From Schistosoma haematobium (Eukaryota > Platyhelminthes > Trematoda > Strigeidida > Schistosomatidae): a stretch of DNA of 64,000 nt. The notes beneath the pieces were generated by a model. It was not told where the DNA came from. It worked only from the letters and a program-made list of their open reading frames with translations, and did not search any database. Shown piece after piece: positions 1 to 11,200 of this stretch. The stretch lies in assembly GCF_000699445.3 (NCBI RefSeq), contig NC_067197.1, positions 6,330,152 through 6,394,151 of the forward strand, written 5' to 3'. A program made the position numbers and the translations under genes. Position 1 is the stretch's first letter, and the number at the start of each line of letters is the position of its first letter.

Positions 1-158
1 TACTGGTCACGGCTTCCCCTGATTTGTGTTTATGTTTTTTAATTATTGAAGGAGTTAGTTAACAGTTAATACAGTTGCTAGTACAGTCTTCTATTCACCT
101 GGTATTTGTTTTTCAATTTACTAATGTGTACGTAATTTTTAACTTTTACTATTTACAG

Positions 159-439
159 TGATTGCCGTCTGTTGTTGGTAGATCTTGGAAGTTTTACGGT
201 TAATTCAAGTCGTACATCAGTTCCACCAGTGTGCAAAACAGTACGAGATCAGGCTTCATCAAATGATAAAAATAAAAATGATTCTACCGGAAAAACTGAT
301 GCAAAAGAATCCATTTCGAAGATTTCTGGTCAATTGAAACATAAGTCTGGAAAACTAACATTTGATGAATTAAAAGATGAGGCCTATGATAAATTTAACA
401 TTAATTTATCATCAGTTCAGGTTATAATGGTTAATGAAG
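159..439 (+). CDS. VPS13: VPS13 exon 1 of window
   Basis: Acceptor atttacag, donor gtaagc. The exon starts with the last base of a codon and ends with the first base of the next. It encodes a [11 protein letters not shown] strand block, a Ser/Lys/Asp-rich linker and the conserved [20 protein letters not shown] helix followed by VQVIMVNE. This corresponds to the segment soon after the N-terminal chorein domain in human VPS13A/C. The reading frame stays open past the donor to 606, but the continuation loses similarity. Confidence 0.92.
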
Positions 440-3400
440 GTAAGCTGTGTAGTGGGTTTTCGGGTTTTAATAAAGTTTCAGGTAACAATTACGTTCTTGC
501 TAGCAGAATGATTTTAGTCTATGGTTTGGTCAGTATGGACTACTTATATCATATATGGTTTACTTTCTTAACCTTATCAACTGCTACTATGAGTGGACCG
601 TCGTAATTATCCTCTTGGATAATTCAACAAGTAAGATTCCAAAGATAAATATGGGAAGATGAAATGAGAAATCTGTAGATCACCGAATCTCCATTCATCG
701 AATTTGATTTCTATGGGTGCGATAGAAGCTATTCAGCATCCAAATATTTTAATGATTGTACTAATATGGAAATAACAAGCCGTGGACAATTGAGACTGTA
801 AGGAGCTAACCATCAAAGTTGTTGTCTGAATAAGACTATCTTGTGGTACAGTAAGGATTTGGAAAGCTCACTTATACATGAAGTGGAATATACGTGTCCG
901 AACCCTATCTGCAGATGGTGATTCACAGTCTCATTAACTAATCTTTGGCTAGTACTCTATGCCTAACTTCAATACTGTTCATTCGGTTATTTCGTGGTAC
1001 TCGACCAATTCTTTAGAGGCCTATGACAAAGTATTTGCAACATATGTTTGTGCTTCACTTTCATAGATTGTTTCACACCCGTAGATAAATACAAAGAGGG
1101 CACTGTACACTATGCACGCCCGTTTGTTGGTAAACAAAAATCTTGTCTGCACAATTGACACAAGCCGCCAAAAATTAAGCGAGCTTTATAAATTTGTGCA
1201 AACGACATTTGGATCATTTCAGTTATTCCACAATCAATATTCCCTAATTTCAAAGGTTACGCTTCACAACTGTAACATTACCGAACAGACCGCTGTTCAT
1301 TACAAAACTCCTTTAGAATACATTTAGAAACTGTACGTCACAAGTAATATGAATTGGCCGATTGTTTCACAAATTATCATCTTTTTTTCAAGATTGTAGA
1401 TAAAATAAGTTAGTTCTATTTTTAGAAATATTAGAATCCTTTTGGAACAACGTTTATTTATTTATTTGAACAGATAAATATTGGTACAAAGGGGCACCGA
1501 ATACATATGCTCCACACAAGTCACTTGATTTGTGTGTGGGATATGATACTGCCTGGGTGCTCAGGCCGAAGCCGGCTGTTTCCTTAGGAGAACACACCCT
1601 GAGCTTTTGACCTAAAGGTCTAATCCATAAGGCAGTGGAGCAACGTTAGGAGATGCAGTCTCATGATGCCGGTGACCAGCGATTGGTTCATATTTCATTT
1701 GTTTCTTCAGGATCCTGTAGTCCATGTACACCATTGGTTTTGGTTCAGGGTTTTTTCAACTTTCTTAGGTGGACCCTCCGTACCCACCACCAACCCGGTT
1801 AAAGCGTCGGACATTCGCTTTTCATCCTTTCAATTTCGTAAACACCTTGTCATGAGAAGGCAGTGAGTAGGACTTCCCTGTAAGTGGCTGTATACGCGTG
1901 GCCATGTGAGAGCGTTTCGAGAGTGAGATCTGACTGTCCCCACCCTCGGTCGTACCAGGGCATTTGGGGGCTAAAAATAATTGTTTCAATGTTTAATCGT
2001 ACGTAATAAAATGCCAGAGGACACGATTGTTTTAGTAAATAATATAAAATTTATTTTTATCTCTAAAACGTTTGTTATTATGTATGTTTTTCTTTTTCAA
2101 AAAAAAACCCAAGGCGATGATTGGAGAGTTTTACGGAAAATGAATAAATCATCAAATCATATATTAAAACCTTTAGCTTTGAGTTGTACACTGAAACGGT
2201 GTTTACTACGAAACGATGTGAATTTACCAAGGTAAATAATCATAATATCAATAATTGCTTAGAATTGTTTATCCGCTTTCTGTCACTAATCACTTTACAA
2301 TTCAGTTGTGTATTTATTCGTTTAGATATCAGTTTTTTTTCCAATTTATTGTTCAATTTAGTTGAGCTGAAAAGCTTTTAGAGGTAAGGTAAACATGATG
2401 GTGGCTTCCTCCCTTTTGTTAAGTAAATGTTTTGATTCTGTGAGGCCACGTTCAATTTTCACTGGTTCATCTAACATTAATCTTTTTTTTTCTGCCTTAC
2501 AAAAAATATAATCATCATGTGATACAAATGTTTCTGAGCCACTTTCGAGGCAAGGTATGTGTTGTTTACTACAAATATGTTCAGATCGTAGTATTAAATC
2601 CCATTCACCATATATAGGTGTATTTGTCAGATAATGAGTAGTACTTATTCTGCCAAGATTGTTTCCACTTGTGAACTTTTTGTACTTCAGTAGATGGAAC
2701 GAAGTTTAAATGATTGATCTGACGTCTAAAGTCAAGTGTTTTGATTGATAACATTGTTAATTGTTTATTTAAATCTACTATCTATAATAGTTCATTACCG
2801 ACTATCGGTTATTAAATAGTTACAATAATTTTACATAACACATAATTAGTCCTTCAAGACTAAAAGAAAAACATCTGCTATCATGCTTCCTTTTACTTAC
2901 CTACTTACATCTTCTACTCCTCGTAGAGTATAGGCCGTCGACCAGGATTCTCTGCCTGGGCTCCTTCCCACTTGTTCTCATGTGGTGTTTATTATTTTGA
3001 TATCTTCCTCCAGTCTCCGGCGCTATGTGTTCTTTGGTCTGTTTCATTTCATTTTCTCTTTAGGATTCCGGGTTAGGGCCTGCCTCGTGATGCAGTTTGG
3101 TGATTTTCGCGATGTATGTCTTATCCACCTTCAGCGTCTTTTGCTAATTTTTGTTTGTTCTTTGCCACAGTTGTTGCTGATGATATCCGGCCAACGGATC
3201 TGAAGTGTCTTACGTAGGCAGTTGTTTATAAATACCTGTACATTTTTGGTGACAGCTGTAGTTCTCCAGGTTTCAGCTCTGTACAGTAGGACTGTGTTGA
3301 CGTTCATATTGAAGATTCTAACTTTGATATTAGTTGACAGTTGTTTTAAGTTCCATATGTTCTTCAGTCCACGTGAGGGACGAAAAATCCTGGGTTAGAT

Positions 3401-6400
3401 TCCCGCGTGCAAAGTCGTGGATGCTCACTGCTGAGTAGTCCCGTACTAGAACGAAATAGTCGTCAATTACTTTCATGTGTTCAATGATGGTCTAACTGAA
3501 ATCGGTTCACGGTTTCAATGAAATTAACATAAAACTTATGTCATTATTCCAAATTTCTCCGTTTGAATTATTTCCATACCAATGTTTCTTATCTTCACAT
3601 TTTGTTTGTAATTTCAAAAATCTTCATTTTTAGAGTTATTGTTGATGGTTGTCTACCGGTATTCAGCGTAGATTTCACGGATGCAGTTTTAAAATCATTA
3701 TACGAATTGATTGTAAATGTTCCATTTCCAGAAGCAGATAAAAGTCTTACTACACCCGCAAATCCTGATGAATTATTAAAAGTAAGCTTATTAGTTTTCA
3801 TATGGTTTTAGTTAAAATATACTTATTTGGTATATCATGTTATATTTTTCACTGATAACTTAGTATGTTTATTAAGAACTCCGAATGTAGATATATGCAT
3901 GTGGACTATGGACATAGTACGAAATTGTTATTACTCAAAGATGTTTTATAACTAAACTTTAAGGATTATCATTTAGTTTGGCGGTACACTTTCTTATTTT
4001 ACTAAATGGTTTGCAGAAATGAAATTTATGTTTCTGATAAATGTGATTAATAATACTACTACAGTTTGTGAATGTTTATTTGGTTTGTGTTACCCATTTA
4101 TGCATAGCCTTGTTTACGAGCTAGGCTTTGTATTGGTAGAGGAATTTACTTTTGCTGAAATATAACATCTCAGTGGTTAAGGAAGTCGACTTTTAACCGT
4201 TAACCCGCGGGTTTCAAACACCGCCACATCAACGGCGGTTTTAACAGACAGGTAGTATCACTAGGTTTTACATAAATAAGAGTGTGGTTCTATACCAACT
4301 ACATCAAACCGCACTTGGTAAATGAGTTACATTTTTATTAATGTTATTACATATCAAGATCGACTAAGGTGGATGGGATTTGCGATGCTCATGATCAAAT
4401 ACCGCCTAATTTGACGTCTAAAACTGGAGTAGAATTAGAGTGTATGGGAGAGGCCATATCAAGACGTAGCGTTAGCCCATGATTGACTGATGATCTGAGG
4501 CATGTTGTTAGGTATAGTCTGCTTGCCTGAAGTACACACAATAACCCTGATCAATCATTAGAGACGTTGGGTGACATAACTCATATTCGGTTACGGCACT
4601 GCTAATTCATTCACTCTTTATTTTGCTGCAGTTTTTAAGTCTCAGTATCCTTTTAACATACGCAACTGTTCATTTTGTCTTGTCGAGCCATATTTGAATA
4701 TTTAGCGTCACTCACTGTCTTTGTTACTGTGATCATTTAGACTTGTGTTTGTCTACCTTGTTGATTTCACTTTGTCCCGCTAATTTGGGATGTTAACGTA
4801 AGTTAACACATATTTATGTCAGACTCTGCGTTGACTATGATTGATTGATTAACTGACTGACAGATCATGAAAGTTATACATATTTATTGACATACTATAT
4901 TATTTCTTTCTTACTCAGATGATATTCATTACATACTTTGCGTGAAAATTCAATATTTACTGCTTATAATTCTATTGAAAGTTGCCGCTAGTCATGTATA
5001 AAAAAAATAGAGTATAGTCTACTGTTAGTTGTTTTAAAACAAATCTTGAGTTTGGATTGACTGTACTCAATAGAGTAATCCATCACAAATCTTATTCTAA
5101 AAGTATTCTGCTTGGACGTTAAAGACATTTTTATCTATCTGTACTAGTTGTTTTATGCTTTTCTCCCTCCATTAATTCTGTTGTCCATCATTTATAGAAA
5201 TAAATGACAAGGTTAACAGTTATTCTCTAACTGATCAATCAACTTAACTGTAATCCATCATTTGATAGGTGTCGAATTAAAATATATTCATTCCAGACCT
5301 CTTGAATTGACCTCTATTGACTGATTTATTGATGAAGTTAAAATATATCAGACTTAAAGTTCTCAGGTATTTTTTGTTTTTATGAATACCATATTGTCTT
5401 TTTGTTGTAGTAACTTTATTTTGTTACCAATTTGTACCAAGATATTTTACATGCGTAAGCTTAACCGATTTCAAATCATGATAATCTACAATGATAATGT
5501 TGTATTCTGTTACTTTCTTCTCGTACCACCTCCGCACGAAATAAATAACAATGCAGGATGTTGTAGTTTTGCCTAATTCAATAATGCCTGGATCTGTACT
5601 AGCCACTAGAGATTTGCTTAGAGTTACGCGTCAACTTAGTCGAAACGATAGTGATTCTACTTTGAGCAGTTGGGCGTCAGATACTGCGGATGATGATTTA
5701 CGTGAAGAAAGTGAACACGTTAGAATCAGTCAACAATCAAAACTAGAAAATTATACTTCTAATGTAAATGATGATCTTCACGGTAGTCAGCTTATGGATA
5801 AAAACAAGTCTAAAGTAAGTTGTAATATTTATTGTAGTTGATTATTTCAATTCTCCTTAACAATTTCTCTTATATTCATTGCATATTTAAATGTTAACTC
5901 GATCCAATCAAATTTAAAAGAATTTTAAGTAGATTTCACTTTTAAATAAGTACTTTATTTATTGTGAAATCGTGAAGTTTCTTAATTTACCAACCTTTAG
6001 CGACTTGAAAACTACGTAGTATAACAATTTACATCTACCAAAAACAAGTGGTTATTACTTGAGTACAAGATTGTCATTCAACTGTTATCTTATTTTCGCA
6101 TGGTTTATCATCATTCACGATGACACCACGTGCATTCATTCTTTACAATGAATTGATCAATCACTGATTGTGGTGAACAATGTCATATATAATTGAAGTC
6201 CTTCTTAGTGTTGGCCGAATTCTGCCGACCAAATTGCAATATCTCCTTTAAATGCTATGTTTCTAAACTCGTCATAAGATTTTCTAGATTGTTTCACTAA
6301 AATCTATATTCTCTTTTTGAATTGTATCTTCAGTGTCGAATGTTCTCTACTGCCATTTATACTGTCGCTACCCTCCTTGACAACTTCATCTTGTTATGCT

Positions 6401-8146
6401 AATGGAATATATCAATTTGAAATTAGTTATATATGTGTCAGGTTCTACTTGGAGTTCGATTGACTTTATTCCGAAGCTTATAGTAAGGTCTTATCATTAG
6501 GGATAAAACCATTAATAAATATTTTGATATTTGTGATTCACTGTGTTGATTCCAATACAGCTAAAATATTACATAAGTCATATTCCTTTGCGCTATTGCA
6601 GTATCATTCCGTTTAGTTAGAATTCCTAATGAATAATTTTTTTCTTGAACAAGTGGTGCGAATTTCTTTTTTGATGAATATTTCCACAAAACCTCCCAAA
6701 AAGTCTCATGAGCAATATCTGGATGATGTTTTCTGGGATTTTTCATCCCCCTTTGTTATCTCCTTCGTCTCAACTTTGATGTTACAGACAATACACTCTT
6801 TTTCTTTCATAAAGCATTGGAGCCATCTAAATAGCCAGTGAACTTATGATAATGCTACAGGACAGTTGTTTTCTTTTGATCTGGGATTCATTAGTTGTGT
6901 TTTTATACCCTCAATCCTACAAATGATCGAATAAGGAAACCTTGTTGTTTTTACAGCGAACTTGATGCATTTCAATAGTGGGGTCTGTAATTACTGGTCA
7001 GTTTCAGTTGTGTTATAACTCTCGGTTTTCCACGTCTACACGAATGGGACGTTAATTTGCCTTAGATGAATATCTATTACTAGACTTCCTCCCAGAGTCT
7101 ATTCTACAGGACTTCAACACAACTCAGATCAAGAACATATGATTAGCCTGACTAGGACGTAGGTATATTTCTACACCAAAACCGGTAACAATTCGTCAAA
7201 AATCATAGTAATAAGGATAAGAGAATGTATAACTCATCAAACGCCTGTCAGACTATTTACAATTCTGACTAAGCAAACAACCAATCATTATCATCATCGC
7301 TCACAAATCAAGTTGGTTTATACTATTACATAACTGTTATGTAATAGTTTGAATCAACTAGTTACGGATGGTCAAACCAAAACATGGCATCGGTCCTTGA
7401 AGTCACTAACCTCTAGTCCTATATGCTTGAATGCTATTACGAGTTCATCTTACTCGGTAGACGGAACGAAGGTCAAAGATACAGTGACACGATAGGCTAT
7501 TCTAATCCATTGTCCTCGGCCTTGCCAACTAGATCAAGAAGTCTTGATGAGGCGTAGTGAATGTATTCTACAAGCACCCAGAAAATACGAGGTCACTAAG
7601 CACACAAATGAAGCTTATTTATACAATGATAGAAACGCCTTTGGGAGATCCACAGAATAGCGTACTAAAATAATCCGTCGACCAATGACAGTCAGGGATT
7701 TCCGAGTGGGAAATGTATGCTGTAGGCCAACTAAGCGTCTGTTGGCGCGAAAACATAAAATTCAAATTTTCAGAATAAAATTACAAAATTAGGACCTTTT
7801 CCAAGTGAGTTCTGGGGATCTAACGTCCTCAAAATGGTCTGAATCATATTGATAGATGCAGACTACTTGATTGTGGTCCGCGCGACTCTCGGAACCAACA
7901 GTTGGAGACTCTGCGTGACACAGCCCGGAATCGATCACAATGGCGTAGGTGTATACACTCTCTGTCTTCCCTTAAACTGTGAGATTAAAATCGCTTCATG
8001 CCTTTCTTTCTACGAACTAATACTTTCTTCCTGTACTATATCCTTATTGCAATCTTTCTTTTATATATTATCACCACCGAATTAACTACTTCTATGAATC
8101 CGGTGTTCATCTTGTTGTGCTAATGATGTGTGGCAACTTTGATCGA

Positions 8147-8202
<56 letters not shown>

Positions 8203-11200
8203 CCTGGTCCTACATTGTAGCTGGTTGACTGACTAACATAACTGTTGTCTATTATCATCAGTAGGTAGGTATTCACTTCAGATAGTTTCAAATACACTTA
8301 AATACACAATAGACATTTTCTATTATTCATAATTAATCATTCTAATATTACACATGTATTATTAATACATTTACATTTTATTATTAATTTTTTTTTAAAA
8401 AACACAACAACAACAACTATCTAGGCTATAGGTCAACGTGATCAATCTAATTTACGTCGTAAACGAGCAAAATTAATTGATTTAAAATTAGATTTTGTTA
8501 TACGTAAAGTAAGTGTTACATATATAGATATTAGTAACTAGTTTATTGTTGCCACCCCCCTTTTTATCATTTTGTGTGTTTGTTTTTTTTTATGTATGAA
8601 ATGTATTTTGTTGATTTTTTGTCCATTGATATGTGTGTGTTTTGTGTTTACAGTTACTGCCTATTTAGTAAAATTGTTTTCATTTCAACACTTATTTTCG
8701 TCTTAGTTATTATTATATTGTTGTTTTTTAATGGAAAAACAATCATGTGTTCCATTAAATATTAACCAAGAGATCATTATTAAATTAAATTAATTTATCA
8801 ATATCAGTTATTTTAAATAGGATCTGTCAATTGACATAGATCAGTCTTGAATGAAACATTTTGCATTTGAAGTGAGAGAAAGAAAAAGAGAGAGAGAGAG
8901 AGAAAACACGTTGTAAACATTTTTACATTGTTCTTGAAAACGTTCAGAAATCTGTGTGTTTCAAGCGTCTTCGCTGAACAGAACTATGTACTCTTTGAAT
9001 AAGAACTTTCGTCTAAATTTGAACGAATAATTTCACAATATTTGGGCGCCGAGTTAATGTGAGACATTAAAAAGAAGAATATATTTGTAAAATCTCAGCG
9101 AATCAATTTCAAGTAAATCCAACGTTTCGCCTGGCAATCTGGTCCAAGCTTTTTCAAGGAAAATATAATCAAACAACAAAATTATCGAATATAAATAGGT
9201 ACAAGGTTCTTCGGTTTACTGTATACTGAATAAGTCAACGTGAAGGATTTCTTTATAAATAGGTATTTGTATTAATGTGTAAGAGACATGTTTATATGAA
9301 AATAATAAAGGTCAAACAATTAAAAGTTCATTTGAAAATAACCAAGGGGAGAGAAAGAATAAGAAAAATTGTCGTGTTATCCTAGGCCATAGAATGACTT
9401 AAGGATTACAAGGTAAATTCAAGGTTATGACAAATTGTTTTTGTACACATAAGAACAAGGTATGTGTTATGGAACCAAAAAGTGTTAAGACAACAGAATG
9501 TGTTTATACGCAAGTGATGTGAGAAGAAATTTCATTCAACTAAATATTGACTACGGTCTGTGTATATTAAGAAAACAGATCATTTTTATATATGAAATGA
9601 ATCAAAAATGCCACAGCCTGCTTTAAATGAAGATAAATAAGATAAGTAAACAAAATAAAAAAGGAATGTATATGTAATTGAAAGTGTGTGTTATTTTTAA
9701 TGTTCCAGTCAATTGTTTAACATATTCAGATAAGATAACGGATCTGAATCATTGAACGTATTATCTATTAGTTAGTTACTATGGCATAGATATATCAAAT
9801 TGCAAAAAAGAGATCAGGTTTACTTATTAATTACTAGTTGCTATGGGACAGCTAGTTGTATTCCATCTCTCCTATTAATATTGTTTGAATTAGCCCATAT
9901 ATGTCGGGGTTCGGCTGTTAGTCGTTCTTTGTAAGAATTAAATCCTTTTTGAATGATTCTCGTCCCATTGAAATCAACTGTATGACCCGATTCAATCGAG
10001 TGTTATGCTATCGCTGATCTGTTCTCAAGATTCAGATCCGTTATCTTATCTGAATATGTTAAACAATTGACTGGAACATTAAAAATAACACACACTTTCA
10101 ATTACATATACATTCCTTTTTTATTTTGTTTACTTATCTTATTTATCTTCATTTAAAGCAGGCTGTGGCATTTTTGATTCATTTCATATATAAAAATGAT
10201 CTGTTTTCTTAATATACACAGACCGTAGTCAATATTTAGTTGAATGAAATTTCTTCTCACATCACTTGCGTATAAACACATTCTGTTGTCTTAACACTTT
10301 TTGGTTCCATAACACATACCTTGTTCTTATGTGTACAAAAACAATTTGTCATAACCTTGAATTTACCTTGTAATCCTTAAGTCATTCTATGGCCTAGGAT
10401 AACACGACAATTTTTCTTATTCTTTCTCTCCCCTTGGTTATTTTCAAATGAACTTTTAATTGTTTGACCTTTATTATTTTCATATAAACATGTCTCTTAC
10501 ACATTAATACAAACACCTATTTATAAAGAAATCCTTCACGTTGACTTATTCAGTATACAGTAAACCGAAGAACCTTGTACCTATTTATATTCGATAATTT
10601 TGTTGTTTGATTATATTTTCCTTGAAAAAGCTTGGACCAGATTGCCAGGCGAAACGTTGGATTTATAAGAAAAAAATTTAAGTAGAAGTAGAGTTAGGTA
10701 AGATTGTATGAGTTATACGTCTTAAATCTATAACTACAGCAAAAGTTAATAATTGTGGAAAGTAGAAAACCTAGACAGATACACATTCATTCCAAACTGT
10801 ATGTTTTCTTTATTTGGCTGACGGAATTTCTAATCGCTATGTTTTATCATGCTTCAGAAAGAAAAGTTTTTTGTGATAATTAATTTTGTTCTTTACCTTT
10901 GAGAGTATTCTATAAAAAACCTATCTGAAAGTAAAGTGCTAACAACGACACCATATCTGTGTCACCTATTGTTTGGTTATAACAAAAGAATGTATATCTG
11001 TAGTTTATTGTTCACTGAATGGTGACCTCCAATGTCATGTATGTAAATGTATCTCAATCCTACAAATGGCCTGCCACGGATTGATTAACTGGGTGGTAGT
11101 TTTTCTAATCGTGAAGCTAGGTGATATGGAATCAAATCGATGAGTGTCAAATAACATAAAACCTTGATCCAGGGTTTCCTGTCAACTACTTCCAACCACC

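Larger units (their letters stand above)
7370..8240 (+). mobile_element. RTE fragment split by an LTR-like insertion
   Basis: Plus-strand RTE 3' region in two parts: 7370-7427 ('ggtcaaaccaaaacatggcatc', reads GQTKTWH) and 7835-8240 (from the WGPRD region through the 3' UTR to 'ttgtagctggttgactgactaac'). The missing middle is replaced by the 407-bp LTR-like repeat. A (TA)n microsatellite at about 8150-8192 has expanded within the 3' UTR at a site that reads 'tgcacatatgtgcctgg' in other copies. Confidence 0.8.
8935..10665. mobile_element. Penelope-like element remnant with inverted terminal repeats
   Basis: Two arms, 9114-9750 and 10029-10665, are reverse complements of equal length (637 bp) with a single mismatch seen near 9265. 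They flank a 278-bp spacer. On the minus strand the spacer at about 10010-9840 encodes [17 protein letters not shown] followed by a conserved Arg/Glu/Asn-rich end, then a stop. This looks like the C-terminal end of a Penelope GIY-YIG endonuclease. Each outer end carries a hammerhead-like motif (stem gcttgg/ccaggc, then GAAACGTTGG). PLEs are known for inverted or tandem pLTRs with hammerhead ribozymes. The stretch 8935-9113 continues the element leftward; its 'gggcgccgag' matches 22590 and 32543. Confidence 0.8.

Noticed and set aside
1112..1327. 71-codon ORF in intron 1
   Set aside because: No in-phase acceptor or donor and no VPS13 block missing between exons 1 and 2.
5382..5606. ORFs on both strands just upstream of exon 4
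   Set aside because: They run across the exon 4 acceptor and lack conserved residues before 5557.
8432..8508. Alternative acceptor at 8430-8431 for exon 5
   Set aside because: It would shift the frame by seven bases; the acceptor at 8423-8424 keeps phase 0 with exons 4 and 6.
9114..10665. DNA transposon with long terminal inverted repeats (foldback type)
   Set aside because: No transposase, and the spacer peptide plus hammerhead-like ends fit a Penelope-like element better.
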